Shown here: piece after piece, positions 37,045-50,512 of the stretch
How the letters are laid out: every line of letters starts with the position of its first letter
Numbering within the stretch: the first letter of the stretch is position 1
Assembly (NCBI RefSeq): GCF_007655135.1
Contig: NC_045133.1
Coordinates: forward strand, 4,502,376 to 4,566,375
Reading direction: 5' to 3'
Length of the DNA stretch: 64,000 nt
From: Punica granatum
Lineage: Eukaryota > Streptophyta > Magnoliopsida > Myrtales > Lythraceae
The notes under the pieces: model-generated
Database searches by the model: none
What the model was told of the DNA's origin: nothing
Seen by the model: only the letters and a program-made list of their open reading frames with translations
Program-made: the position numbers and the translations under genes

Positions 37045-37689
37045 CTTTTGGCTACTGGACTCCCACCATCACATTCGAGACAACGAATGTTGAGAGTGAG
37101 AGATGAATAGAGAGTTAAAAGTGTGTCAAAAAAAGTCATACTAACAAAACACACTAAAAGTGTGGGAGTAAAAGGCATAAAGAGAAATGTATAAATTTAT
37201 GAAGGATACGAGTATTTTTTGGAATAAAAATTGAGAAAATAGAAAATTTAGAAAACAATCACGTGATTCATAGTGATGAGACAAAAAATGTATTAACATG
37301 TTAGGACAACAGACGTTAAAAATGAATATATGGTGCAACGAAATCTTGAAACTATAAATTATTATGAAATAATAATAGAACAAACATATTAGTGATGAAT
37401 GGTTAACTCGGTTGGAAGAGATGCATGCAATAAACCGTTGAAAATTAACAATGAATAGAAAGAGCTAGTTTATATATATAGTGAAAATGTGCGACATAAA
37501 GTCACAAGTCGAAAAGGTGCGATAAAAAGTCACGAAAGTATAAGAGTGTTTTTGAAATATTAAAAATTAAATAAACTTATCATACTTTTATAGATAGTAC
37601 ATTATAGATATAGATATGCATTCAACGGTTTAATGCTACGGTCTAAAGAAAGCGCCTTTCTCCGTAGGCCCCCTACACGGAGGACCGAT

Positions 37690-38109
37690 TTGAGCCACTC
37701 AAGCCTCAATTCGATCGGGTTGGACTCCAACAGGAACTTATCACCCTGCTCGGCAGGGCCAGAGACCGCCAAGAGGTCCATGCCGTTCGAGGTCATCTCC
37801 TTCCTCTTCTTGCTGGTGGCTTGGGGCATCAGGATCCTTATCAAACTCATGAACAGCAGCGACATCACAGAGCCTATGAAGCAACGGTTAATAAGAGGGT
37901 GCTCAACCTTTGGGGCAGCGGGGTCTGGGGTCCGCTCACTTGCAGGTGAAGAGTGCTACGCTTTCGTGAACTTCACTAACATAATGTGTCAGATGCAGCA
38001 TCATTGCTGCAACCTAATATTCTTCTTCTCCCTTTTGGCTGGAATAGTGCCGATATTACTGCAGAAAGTGATCCACGATGATCAGTTATTGAGAAGAAAT
38101 TCGAGATAA
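37690..38109 (+). pseudogene. MEE60-like membrane gene, 5'-truncated copy of unit 3
   Basis: The frame resembles the intact protein at 53531-54958: ETAKRSMPFEVISF aligns with ETTVKRLVLFEITSF, followed by a hydrophobic segment (LFLLVAWGIRILIKLM) and a second half ending in a hydrophobic helix (LIFFFSLLAGIVPILL). The N-terminal part with VYVTALDG and the first membrane helix is absent: the sequence in unit 4 between 49430 and about 50155 is deleted here, joining near TTCGAT. The frame is open to TAA at 38107, but the upstream codons (37633 on) are not homologous to the family, so this is a remnant. Confidence 0.6.
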
Positions 38110-38724
38110 CAAATACTAGGTGGTGATACGATTAACTATCACTAGCGAATCCAGTCAGCTTTTGCAGGTGTGAGGGGCCACTGCGATGGTAGTGGACCCA
38201 CGCGACACCATCGTGTACTTGACAAACCTCAACCAATTCAGCAGGACAATATCTACTCGAACTATCACCTCCTAAGATAAGCCATGGTACATATGTAGTG
38301 ATTGAAACATTGAATGTTAACATGACAACTACAGTGATTGCCACACTGAACGTTAACAAACGCTCTTGTCTAATATTTGAGTGAGCCATTCTTTTACGAG
38401 AAAACGAAGAAAACTATGATACCTCAAATCATTTCAATCCTTTCATGCGAAATTATATATGTAAGTATTATCTTGCAAGTCTATTTGTCCACCACACAAT
38501 ATGATAATCGTGATGTCGTAGTATATGATATAGACAGATATGAATCATAAAAGAGTACCCAATTACGACTGTGTCCAGCTTGCAGAAGGGACCATCATAT
38601 TAACGAGACATTAGATTTCATCCTTGAAAAAGAAGATCCGAATCTATCTTTTACCTTAATGATAGAACCCAAAAAAAAAAAGCAAAAGAGAAAAATTAGA
38701 AAGAAAATAATCCATTAGGTCGTG

Positions 38725-39307
38725 CCTCCCGCGCGCTGCAATCCTCACCCAGCACCATCAATCGTTGTTTGTGTTAGTACATACAAAAGGAATGCGACGG
38801 GTCCTAGATAGACCTGGTCGGGGCACTTTCGTCCCTCGATCGGGACTCCAGCCACGTGGCACGATCACGGCCGTCCAAGAAATACTAATTAATGATGATT
38901 TGATTATAAGAATCATCACAATCGACAGTGATCATCACCACTGGTCCTCCCATCCATCTCCCCTCCAAGTCCAACCAGCCACCAATAGCGATGGAAGCTC
39001 ATCTCATTCTCATCCCAAGCATCCTTCCCCTTCCCTTTCCCCTTTCCTTCCTTTATGTCCCACCTCATAAACAGAAAGAGGAAAAAGGGAACGGAGGAAG
39101 GAAGGAATGGTGATTATAAGTAGAACTTGGTGAGCTTCTGTGTTCTTGAATGGATGAAGAAGAAGAAGGTCCACAATCTTGTTTTCCGAGCTCAAGGTTG
39201 ATCCTTTTTCCGATACCCTTTTGCTGGTTTCAAGCAATCCTGTTTTTGGTTTGTCTTTGGATTTGCTTTCTTGTCGGCTCTTGCAAGTGTCTGATGGATG
39301 TTTCAAG
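38725..39307 (+). promoter_or_regulatory. Conserved promoter/leader block of gene X, unit 4
   Basis: Counterpart of 1831-2401 and closest to it, sharing CTCCAAGTCCAACCAGCCA. A (TA)n run at 39314-39331 replaces the T-rich tract of the other units. Confidence 0.4.
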
Positions 39308-40448
39308 TTTTGATATATATATATATATATATTTTTAATGTGATTTCATGCAAAAGGGAGCTCGGTTTCTGATTCTTCTTCTCAAAGGGGTTCATTGCAA
39401 TGCATAAATCATTGGGCTGATAAATGGGTTGATAAAGGGAACCTAGCTGTGTAGCTTGATAGCGAATTCTTTGCTAGCTAGGGTTTGCTGGGTTTGGCTG
39501 GATTGGTCAAAAGGAGGCCCTTTGCACTCCTCAAAAGCCCTTGCCTCCTTGAAGCTCCTCATGCTTATCCTCTTGATTTGCGAGCTCATTTGATTCTGGA
39601 TTTGTTCCATTTTTGGCTGTTCTCTTGCTCTAGAATCTTCGTTTCATTTGTCTCTCCTAAAGGTTGCATCTTGATTTCCCGTTCTTGTTCTAGAATCTTC
39701 ATGGGGGTTGATTGAACTCAGTAGTAGAAATCTTTCTTCTTCTTCTTCTTCTTCAATTTTGAACAAAATGAAGTGCTGTATGTGTCTGTAAGGTGTGTGT
39801 CTTTCCTACACTTCTGTTAAATTAAGTCTTGGGCAAATTTGCAGTTTACTCGTTAGCATGCATGAGCTTTGTTATTTGGTTTATGTTATGTGGGGTGTGT
39901 AATTTTCAATTGGAAACTGGTCTCAGCTGAGGTTGTCCAGTCTAACATCTATAACAGATCATGGATAGATGTGAATTTCTTTTCTTTTCTTTTTATCTTT
40001 TGCTGGAGAGTAAATGCAAATAAAAGTGTTCGATTGATATGTATTTTTTACATTTTAGATTGCAATATTGATCAGTAGACTGGTGTGCCTTGGTGATTGA
40101 CAACTTGAGTCTTGAACTACATCGATCTTTTGCAATAGTTTGTTTAATTGCATGTGGTCATTAGAGTCATGTATTATTGTCCCTCGAATTATGAAGTTTC
40201 TCTTTTTGTGCTTTTCGTTTCTTTGTTTGAGTCGTTCTCATAGTTAGCTCATCAATAAGATGAAACCTTTTAGTTATGAGATGTAACATTTATGCTTGCA
40301 AGGCAGAAGGACTTCCAGCTGCCATAGCAACTGTATATTGTGAATCGAGATTTCATAACCTTCATTAAAAGCTTTACCTGATCAAGAGGTTTACATTTAT
40401 GTATCAATGTCTCTTAAATAACCTTTGTGAATTTGTTCTTTCTTCCAG

Positions 40449-40627
40449 GGTGTGCAGACTGTTACTAACGCTTTGGAGTGTCGTAATCTGACAGCGAGAG
40501 AGAGCACGCTAGTCGGCATCCATGCTAGGAGACATGGCTGTTTACCAGCGTGCTCTCTTTCGTTGTCATACGATGTGCCTTCTGAGGCAAGATCCACTAG
40601 CTCTCCAGTATCATTTCATCTCATCAG
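40449..40627 (+). other. Conserved exon of gene X with candidate start codon, unit 4
   Basis: Acceptor TTCTTCCAG, donor CATCAG then GTGATT. ATG at 40534 opens MAVYQRALFRCHTMCLP, as in unit 2, and stays open to the donor. Units 2 and 4 share this acceptor and the Gln5 codon, units 1 and 3 share TTCTTGCAG and Lys5. Confidence 0.45.
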
Positions 40628-41740
40628 GTGATTAATTTTATAATTTCCAATTGGAACTCCTAAGATCATGCACTTTAGTTTATTGTATCTGATTATATAT
40701 GCACTTCCATTTGTACTATAGCACTCACTGTGCTATAAGTTTACGGACTTTATTTATTTCAATATTTTCATAATTAAAAGGACCATTTTCATTATGAATG
40801 AAGCTTTCAGCGGTTCGAGCCATCTTCAGAGCTCGACAATTGTTCCTCTCTCCCCACATGTGTTCAAGATATGTTGAGGGGAATCATGTTAATTACATTT
40901 GGGTTATCTTTATCACATCAGAGAAGGAACCAATTAGTCTCCTTTTTCCTTTTTCTTCTCTACAGTAAAAGAGGTAAATAGCATCACAGAAAGAACCAAG
41001 CATGTGTGGAGAATACGTTTGCAAAATAATATTATTAAAAGCCAAAAGAACAACCAATAGGAAAATCTATAGAGTCCTTTGCGTATTAACACGAGCATAT
41101 CCCCTTACTATAGCATTCACTACGCTATAGGTTTACAAACCTAATCCATTTCAATATCTTCTTTGTTCCTCTATCTCTCCATGGAGTTTCGAAAGATGTG
41201 GAGGGGAATCATGTTTCACTAAATTCCACCTATCTCTTATACAGTACAACTATGCTAGATTCTCAATTGCACCCGACACACCAGGTCAGAAAAAAGCGAA
41301 CATCCACTATTTATAAATTAGAGTAATAAGGGGCCTTTTTCTTCTACTTCTTGGGTTAACATGAAAGCTATACTATTTTGCAATTCATCTAAGTACCTTT
41401 ATCTACTTGGAACATTCATTTGAGCGTTTTATGTATCATGTACCTTTTTGTGTTGCATATACAAGGAAAGAATAAAAATAAATTTATTCCGGTTCATGAT
41501 AATTGTTCTCGGTGCGATTACCCTCCTTGACTTTTCATCACATGACAAGAAAGATATCTTCGACAGGTGCATTTTTAGTTCATGGTATTGAATCGATTAC
41601 GTCTATCTCTAACCATATTGAAATTGAGTTAAATATTGTATACAACTGTTTTCTTGTTGACAACTGTTGTTTTTCGTTATTAGAAAGTTTCAGATTGTCT
41701 TAAAAAATTAACTCACAATTTGACGTTATCTTCAATACAG

Positions 41741-41783
41741 GCACTTTGCTTTGACCCAGACTGACATACTACGAGCCTTTGAG
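41741..41783 (+). other. Conserved 43-nt candidate exon of gene X, unit 4
   Basis: Identical to unit 1 over the 43 nt, with acceptor CTTCAATACAG and donor GAG/GTGTTTTTG. Frame HFALTQTDILRAFE. Confidence 0.35.
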
Positions 41784-44700
41784 GTGTTTTTGTTCCTCTA
41801 CTTACTCTTTCTTTCACCTTTTAAGATTGGATGATCTTCCCTTTGTAAGTTTCTTCAGCAAGAACATCAAGGAAATGCTATATTCAATTAAACTGGCATC
41901 ACTGAAGTGATCAAGGGTTAAGATCGCTGGACATGGTGGCTCCTGCTCACTTTTAGTTGACTCAGTGGCCATTAAACCATAGAAGTGGTTACTTAAAGTG
42001 ATCATAGAGGATCCTCTTATCTTAGTCTTATCATGAACCACACTTCAATAAAAATGCAAGATATGTGGAAATAAATCGGTGTCATATTTCACATGGTAAC
42101 ATCACACTTAATGTGAGCATAGAAGGATCTTATCTAGTCTGCTGGTTTCAAAAACAACTTCGCAAGGACTCTTCTTGCTCATATTCACCTTACGTACGTA
42201 CATTAGATTTCTTTTGTGGCAGCAAATAAAAGCAGTGTATTGATATCTACGAAATCGGATATTTATATTAAATAATGTAGAATGAATGATCATGATACTT
42301 GTTCCCTTGTTGTGGACTGAGTGTCTCTTAGGATGAAGGGAGGGGAGCACCAAATTTGAAGTGAAGAGAAGAAAAACGAGGTGCATGGTTTTTAATTTGA
42401 TATATCCAATTGCAATTCTATCAATGCCGGTCTTTCAAGAATGAGACTTTTATGCATATTTCAAGAAATGGTTATATTATGTAACTCGTAAGATGATTGT
42501 CCTATGTGATCTATTTTCTTGGTTTGTTTATTTATTTTTAATTATGGAAGTCCTACGCGAGTTGAATATTAGAAATAGAGGATGAAGTAATTAGGTCCGG
42601 TATGTAACTGAGTTTTATCTACCAGCCTTTTCTTTTCAGTTATCTTATTAGGCCCTCTTGACTGTAGAACTAGAAAAACTAGATTTCCATTTTGCTTTTG
42701 TTTAAGGAATCTATTCCCTTGTTATAAATGTGGTACGTAATGTTTTCGTTAAATTGATGGATGATGTAAAGGCAATTTTGATATCGACTTGATACTTGAA
42801 AGTTACTGCTTGTTTGATAAAGCTTACTGAGTGCTTGGGATTGTTATCAGTCTATTATAAAAAAAGAAAAAAGAATGGGAGAAAGAGAGGGGAGAGAGAG
42901 AAAGGAGATAATTAGAATGGTTTGATTTCATTGATATGTCAAAAATCAATTACTAAATCATGTCGTTTCAAATTTTCAATAAAATTTTTCATTACATAAT
43001 TACTGTTATTTTTTTAATTAATTAGCTTATTATATCTCTTTCTATCTTGTTTCTCCAGATCTTCCTCGTATTCATTTCTGCTTAACATATTTCAATATAA
43101 TTTTTAGCACTAATCTATTTTGTGTCAACAAATACAAACTTAGAAATGAGAAATGGGCAGGATGGTAGTGTGGGGTAAGCATCCAACACATTTATTAAGT
43201 GATAAATAATAACTTAAAAGAATTTTATATTGCCTACTAGATGAAATAAGGGGGCTTCTTACTTGAGTGACCCCTAAATCTATCTTGGGATCCTCTCTTC
43301 TCTCTCTGATCCCTTGCTTCCCCCAAGTAAATTTTTGATTAAATCGTCTCCTACACATTTCATGAAAAGGTATAATTTCATCACCACATGAAAAGTATTT
43401 TTTTCTTGTGCATATATCCTTGTAATCCCCAAAATGATGATGGGACTTGATCCCATGCCCTAGGACTAGGCAATTGTGACTTGTGAGTGACCAAAGTTTG
43501 TGAGCTCATCTAATGGACAATATCTCATTCTACAGAGATGCTGTAAAGAATATTCATCTTTTCTAATATGAAAAGTCTTCTCTCTTGGAATAGTTTGTCA
43601 ATTAACTCAATCTGGCAACTAAAGCTGGGACTACATACTCAGGTTTAAGATCAAACTCTTTGATTGATCATCTTTAGGAAGTGAGTTGAGCTCAACAGTA
43701 CTGGTGTAAATCCTTTGTACTTTATTGTAACTTATTGAAGAGACATGCATAAACCCTAATAAGTGACTGATCGAACTTATTCATTTCAATGCATCACTCA
43801 ACTAGGCATAGAATTCTAATGATTATTTAAAGGTGTACAAAAATTTCCCAGGCGACACAGGTCCCCTTTCGCGTGGTTTTTGATGATCCGTTTCTTAATG
43901 TCTTCTCTGACGGAAAAGTTGTGCTTATCTTCAGGTCTGAGTTGTGGCTTTGCAGCTGGAAAGGAGAAATCGTAGTGTTTCTGCTACTGAATGAAGCAAT
44001 TCGACCTTTTCCGGTAACACAACTGTTTCAAAACACTAAGTTTAGAGATAGACTACCAGTTGACTGGGAGTTATTTGGACTTTCGTGAGTTAGGACCATT
44101 GAACTTCCGTCAGTTTCAATCTTTTAGACTTTCATAAGTTATAATATTTAGACTTCCGCAATCTAGGATTTAAATGTTTGAACTTCCGTCAATTTGAATC
44201 TTTGCAGCATTTAAATGTTGCCTGGGAAAAGGCTAGGCTGCTAGGATTTGTATTTTGGAAATGGTTACTGCGGTATTGTTTTCCTTTTTCGAACTTCGAA
44301 TGATTGTCCGCCCAATTGTTCTTATAGATCAATCCTTCAATTTTGATATATGTATTTTTTTTTCCCAGTTATTTGGGATTCCTTTCCTCGGTTGAGCTCT
44401 CTTGGATAAGTGTACATTGTGAACATATTGGATTCTTAATATCTTCACAACTTATCCAACAGGTCGTCGTCTTTGGATGTTAGCATGGTGCTCCTTTTTT
44501 TTTGCATGATGTCTGAGATCGATATTGTTCATAAAACCCGACTGTTGCACTCTTTACAGAATATTTGAATCAGAAACGGGACAACCATGTTGCGGATTGC
44601 AGTCCATTCCAACTCTGATCAGGATGCATATGTTGTGTAGCTCTCTCGTCAAAGAAATTAGACAGTAAAATAGAGAACCCCGAATTAATCCCATTCTTGT

Positions 44701-45007
44701 TTCAATATGCACTGCCTCAAGAATCAGTCGACGCGATGCAATTACTAAGTGCAGTGCCATACACGATGGAATTGCTATCATGATTCGGATGGATGCATCA
44801 ATATGCAAAAACTTCTCGACATTGACAGGCAATCTCATGAAGCATCTTTATTATTGTTGATCGGGATAAATAAAACATTGGACTGATACGGTCGAGATGG
44901 ACCATTAAGCAATAACTTGACGGTTGTTCATCTGTTAACAAGTGCATCTGCTCTCCCAGCGGTCTGAAACCATGAATTTTGGCGCCAAAATTATCGTGAG
45001 TAGTTCC

Positions 45008-45968
45008 ATGTTGCCTGTCACCACCACCGGGCCGCCGTATCGGCCCGAATGTTCGGACAATAAGCTCGAGAAGAGCCCTTTAAGTTGAAGAGAGGTCCTC
45101 TCTTTCTTGAAGATAAGCAAGAACATTGCCCAGATTCATCAAGCACATGCCGAGGTCGTTAAAAAAGGAGTGGAGCAGGATCCCGTTGTTGCCTTCGAGC
45201 TAATCCGGGCTTGTTCCGGCGCAGACTCCATCAACTATGCTGGCAAGGTCTTCGCGAAGTTGGAAGCTCCGAACGTGTTTCATTTCACCGCTCTGATCAA
45301 CGGGGTACGTCTTGTCGGGATCGGTTGCAGAAGCTATTCGCTTGTACTATGAGATGGTTGGTGAATTGGTACATCCTGATAGTTATGTGACTGCTTCCGT
45401 CCTGAAAGCCTGCGGGCTCGGATTGGCATTGAGGGAACAGAGGGAGGTCCATGGGCGAGTTGTGAAACTCTGGATTAGCCGGAGCCGTGTCGTCAGGATT
45501 AATCTCATGGAAGTCTATGGGAAGTGTGGGGAGTTTCAGGACGCGTGGAAGGTGTTTGATGATATGCCCGAACAAGATGCTATTGTAAGGACGGCCATGA
45601 TGTCATGTTACTTTGATCATGGGCTAGTTGCGGAGGCGTGTGCTCTCTTCAGCGGGGTTGGGAAGAAGGACACGGTTTGTTGGACGGCTATGATTGATGG
45701 GCTAGTCCGGAATGGGGAGATGTGCAGGGCATTGGAGGTGTTCAGGGAGATGCAGAGGGAGAACGTGAACCCGAACGAAGTGACAATAGTTTGCGTACTG
45801 TCTGCTTGTTCTCTGCAGGGAGCAATGGAGATCGGGAGATGGGTACATTCCTACTTGGGGAAGTTTGGGGTTGATCTCAATCGGTTCGTAGGTGGTGCTC
45901 TGATTAACCTCTATGCTTCTTTTGGGAGATGGGACGAAGCTGCGTTAATCCGAGCAAAGATGAAGTAG
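45008..45968 (+). pseudogene. OTP80-like: OTP80-like PPR pseudogene, unit 4 (3' end deleted)
   Basis: ATG at 45008 (MLPVTTTGPPYRP) is stopped by TGA at 45086, the same codon as in unit 2. A 1-bp gain near 45303 (AACGGGGTACG) shifts the frame after FHFTALING. The following frame carries clean PPR repeats through KDTVCWTAMIDGLVRNGEM to FVGGALI, where a 501-bp in-frame deletion (judged against unit 2) joins it to NLYASFGRWDEA. It ends at TAG 45966 (CAG in the sisters). Six bases later a second deletion removes the E/DYW region and jumps into the AT-rich 3' region (TCATCTCGCTCAAATTTT). Non-functional. Because the E motif is gone, this copy cannot show whether it had the 1-bp loss shared by the others. 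Confidence 0.9.
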
Positions 45969-45973
45969 AGTGG

Positions 45974-47810
45974 TCATCTCGCTCAAATTTTAAACTAATG
46001 TATCTTATCTTGCTCTTTCATCAATTCACACGTGGTCATCTTCCACTTTACTTTTTACTTATTTCTCTTTAAGTCCATTCCATCTCTATCTCAACATAAG
46101 TTAATTTTCTTTTCTTTCACTAAAAAAATTATCTTTTTCAATTTTCGTCACAATTTTTTTAATAACAAAACTATGTAGAATTACACATGGTATATAATGA
46201 TGAAAATATAGAGGCAGCATTTTAAACTACGTTTTTTTCACACTACTCGTCGCATTGGTGCATAGACTAGTGTATGAATAATAAAAATTTGATAAGTATG
46301 ATTAAAAAAATTGTAAATGTTTTTAAAAAATGAAATTAATGCAATTTAAAAATGATTCAATTTAAAAAAAAATTCAGTTGATATATTTTCCTAACTTGAT
46401 CTTTCATTTCAATAAAATATCCTAAAGAAAAAATAGAGAAATGAATTTAAATTTTTAATAAAAGTTTACAAAATAATTAATAAGAATATTATTTTCATGA
46501 ATAGTCTTGCAATGAGACCCATAAATCAAAAAACTCAAAAAACTCCAACCCAAATCGATCGAAAAATTAAGACCTTAAGGGTTGAGTTTAAGTTTTAAAG
46601 AAAGAAAATTGGAAGGAAGTTGATCAAACCCGATTTTATGTATATATAAATTTATTTTAGTTATTCATATTATATATCATAATTTTTACTTAAGAAATAA
46701 ATAATAATAATAATACACTTTAGATCTCACCTAAGGCACAAGAATAAATTTAATTTCAATTGCAAACTGATAAATTGTCTTCATAATCAATATTGGATTT
46801 ACATTTGAAGCAATTTATCTCTCCCTTTTTTACACACGTATCCTTGAGGAGTAAGAATGAAAATGTACCTAGAGCTCATGAAAGAGGATACTGACAATAT
46901 GAGGACTTTAAGCTTGTGCAACATTGTTAGCAAGTAGTGGTGGCAGGCACTACAGTGGCAATGGATAAAATTATTAATGATCTCTATGGACAGAAGAAAA
47001 GGAACAGAATAAGAATAGAGAGAGAAGAAGAAACCTGAAATAATAGAAAGCAAAATTAAATAAAAAAGAAATTAATATTATGATTTTTTTTTCTTTAAAA
47101 CTCTTCTTCTCTATCTTTCTTTTTTATTCTCTCAATTGCGTACTTTTGTGTCCATAGAATCCCACAAAAAATTTGATTGAGACTCTGAAAATAAATTACC
47201 AATGACATAATGTCTTAAATAAATTTTTAAATAAATTAATATAAAATTTGAAAAATTCTCAAAAAATATAAAATTTTTAATCTCAAGATATATGTCGATA
47301 ACTCATCAGAAGATATCCATTTATAAAATAATTTTGAAAAATTCTTAATATAAATTTTGAAAATCCATCGATGCAAATATAAATAGGGAACAAGAGAGAG
47401 GAACCGTAAGCGTTAAATGGAGAAGTTATTTCATATTTGATTTGTTCGTCAGAGTGAATAATTATGGGAAAGAACATGCTTGGTAATTTTTATAGTAAAG
47501 AAGTATGAAATGGTACCTTGAAGTCGAACGATCATGAGAAATAATACGTAAAAGTTAGTTTTTCTATTAGAACGAATGAAAAGATGCCATGTCATTGAAA
47601 AGAGGTAATGTTTAGTAGCATTCGTATTATTTAAGTAAATGGTACAATAGTAATATTATTAATTTACCAAGGGGAAAAAGGAAAAAATAGTTGGAGAAAC
47701 ATTTCGGAAAGGGTTGGACTTTAGAAAAAATGTACAAAGTTTAACTCGACAGGCAATATATGATAGAACGTGCGAGGCAGCGAATGTTGAGAATGAAATA
47801 CGAATAGAGA
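45974..47810. other. AT-rich 3' region of unit 4
   Basis: Non-coding, matches 12557 onward in unit 1 and 33775 onward in unit 3. No gene seen. Confidence 0.65.
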
Positions 47811-48824
47811 TGTAAAATCCGAACAATTTACACGATAAAATAGATAAATATATATGAATTTTCATACAAATTAGGAATACTCATAAAATTACAAATTCGT
47901 TCGGACGAGTAAAAATCCTGATAAAATGCCACGATCTACCTCAATTTTTAACATATAAAACAACTGAGAGTATATTTTGGGGGGTGAGTTTGACGCCCAG
48001 TAAATAACCACATCATAAACTAGCCGGATCATAGCATTGATTCAGTAATATCATAAAAATATCATCGAGACCTCCAGAACTCAGATCGTCCCCGTGCCCC
48101 TTCCCAGCACCCGACCCTAGTGGCGGCTCCACACTGCCTGCCTCTCTGCTCTAGGCAGCCCTTTCCTACTGCTCGGCTTACGACTGACTCAAGGCGCCAC
48201 AGGACTCACCGACTCCCATTAATCTCATTTACACAACTCAATACCTCACTTTTCATTTCTAATATAAAAATACATGAATGATCTGTGACACTGACATGAC
48301 TATGAAAATGTAGTTTTAATAAACCCATTATAATCACTATAAAAATACTAGTTTAAAAATAGGTTACTCACCTTGACAAGTATCCCGAACATCAAAATAT
48401 CGAAACCGATTGTTCACTATTTTTCTAAAAATTTCTCTCATGTTGCTCTCAGCTTTTCTCTCAAACCCCTAAACTTGAAATTGAATGAAGTGGTCAAGAA
48501 TTGAACAAGCAGCAAATTTATATTGAAGAAGAGAATGGCGGTGGAAATTGATGAAAATTGAGCAGTAGCGTGGAAAGGGATGGTTGAAGAGAAACTAACA
48601 CATGGAAAGCCAACTTAAAACTTATCTTGCAAATAAATATACATTAATAAATTATTTAATTGCATTAAAATTGATAATAATAAGAATGTATGAGGATGTG
48701 ACAAAATCAAATTAAATGGCTCACACATATACATGTGTACATGCATGTAAAATTTTCAACTTAATAAATAATAGATGAAATCTGTAAATATATAAATATT
48801 GAAGAAAATTTTCGGGATGTTACA
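47811..48824. mobile_element. Solo LTR of a retrotransposon, 1014 bp
   Basis: 5-bp target duplication AGAGA (47806-47810, 48825-48829). Ends are TGTAAAATCC and GGATGTTACA, giving the TG...CA of an LTR inside a short inverted repeat. No internal retrotransposon genes and no second LTR, so it most likely arose by LTR-LTR recombination. The empty site GAATAGAGAGTTAAAAGTG is kept in unit 3 at about 37107. Confidence 0.85.
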
Positions 48825-48829
48825 AGAGA

Positions 48830-50089
48830 GTTGAAAGTGTGTGAGAAAAAGTAATATTAACAAAGCATGCTAAAACTATGAAAGTAAAAGATATGATGAG
48901 AAATGTAGAAATTTACGAATGATACTGGCATTTTTTGGAACAAAAATTGAGAAAATAGAAAATTTTAAAAATAATCACATGATTCATAATGATGAAACAA
49001 AGAATGTATGAACCTATTAGAACAACAGACATTGAAAACGAACATATAGTGCAACGAAATCTTGAAATTATAATTTATTATGAAATAATAATAGAATAAA
49101 CATACCTGCAATGAAGGGCTAACTCGATTGGGAGAGATGCAGCGCAATAAAGTGTAGAAAATGAACAATAAATAGAAAGAGCCGATTTATATATAGTGAA
49201 AATGTGCGACTAAAGGCCACAAGTCGAAAAGGTGCGATGAAAAGTCACGAGAGTTCAAAGACATTTTTGAAATATTAAAAATTAAAGAACTTGTTATACT
49301 TTTATAGATAGTATCGTATAGATATAGATATACATTCAACGGTTTATTGTTAGGGTCTATAAGAAAGCACTTTTCTGCGTAGGCCCACGACATGGAGGAC
49401 CGATTTGAGCCACTCAAGGCTCAATTCGCTCTGATTTTATTGAATGGTCATTTGGGAGATAGATCTGATCTTTGTATTACAAGGTAAGAATCTGTTAATA
49501 ATCAATTCGAACCGAAACTCAAATATGGTTGCAGTCTGATCCTTTCACTTATTGCTTCTTTCAGCGCCCGCATTCGCATCTCAGAAGTAAGGACCCAAAA
49601 GTTGCCGAGGATGGATGACTTATAAAACGGTTGCCACCGGATGTCTAGAGCAACATTCAGCAGCAGTGGCCCCATGTAATCTGAGAGCTACCATCCTGAG
49701 TAGATTTCCGAGTTAACCAGTGGACATGGCATCGAATGATAAAGGCTGTACATCATTCCAGTGGGACTTCAAGATAACCCATGTCACATCACCTTCTTTA
49801 TGTACACAATCCGAACGAGAGGTTCCAGACCTGCAAACAACTTAGAATGTAATTTATTGTCTGTGGCTTAGTCTTCTGGACCAGCTCAAGTCTATATATC
49901 ATCTTCTAAGATTTCATTTCCGTTGTTGTCTTTAGTTCGAGCTGTGAATCAGTACAATGATCTACCCCAAAAAAAATAGATCAGGGCTTACCAAACTCTC
50001 TTGTAATACGCATTTATCTTCTGCTCCCCGCAGACTAAATACACTTGTATATCTCCTGGTACTGCCGAGAGGTTAAGACATGCGTTTCT
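48830..50089. other. Spacer upstream of the unit 4 MEE60 copy
   Basis: 48830-49430 matches 37107-37730 in unit 3. 49430-50089 is present only here and may be the promoter and leader intron of the MEE60 copy: it contains a TCTATATATC word near 49891 and an acceptor-like TGCTCCCCGCAG at about 50033. Confidence 0.45.
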
Positions 50090-50512
50090 GTGACGGCCCC
50101 AGGTGCGATAGTAAACATGAACAACCTCTTCACAGGCATCGTCTTCCTCTAGATCACCTTCGATTGTGTTGGACTCGAACATGAACTTATTACCCCTCTC
50201 GGCAGGGCCAGAGACCGCCAAGAGGTCCGTGCTGTTTGAGGGCATCTCCTTCAGCTCCTTCCTTTTCTTGCTGGTAACTTGGAGTATCGAGATCCTTATC
50301 AAACTCATTAACAGCAGCGACCTCACAGAGCCTATGAAGCAATGGTTAATAAGAGGGTGCTCAACTTTTGGGGCAGCGGGGTCTGGGGTCCGCTTACTTG
50401 CAGGGTCTGTATTCCTGATGCTTTCTGTGCCGTGGTCGATGTGATTACGAAAAGGTTGGGGCTGCTGTCCCAACCCAAGGGGACGAGTACTGCATTCCCA
50501 CAGTCTCTGCAC
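50090..50512 (+). pseudogene. MEE60-like membrane gene, pseudogene of unit 4
   Basis: Starts with VTAPGAIVNMNNLFTGIVFL (50090-50149), which aligns with VTALDGLVHVNSLFSGVVFL of the intact gene, then TAG. After a frame change it continues with ETAKRSVLFEGISF, hydrophobic LFLLVTWSIEILIKLI, GAAGSGVR and GSVFLMLS, and after another frame change with VVDVITKRLGLLSQPKG to a TGA near 50510. At least one stop and two frameshifts; the fourth helix is missing. It retains the N-terminal part lost from the unit 3 copy, showing that units once carried full-length copies. Confidence 0.65.

Larger units (their letters stand above)
33032..37620. other. AT-rich 3' region of unit 3
   Basis: Non-coding, colinear with the other units to about 35888, where units 1 and 2 jump to another sequence. 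It then continues as in unit 4 (TGCCATG-TATTGAAAAGA, GGTAATATTATTAATTTAC) toward the MEE60 copy. Contains two hAT elements. No gene seen. Confidence 0.65.
25081..38109 (+). repeat. Tandem unit 3 of the four-copy array
   Basis: About 13 kb. It has the same gene order as the other units plus two hAT elements (34656, 36465) and a truncated MEE60-like copy at its end. It lacks the TCT microsatellite segment of the leader intron and carries a 38-bp poly-C tract. Confidence 0.9.
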
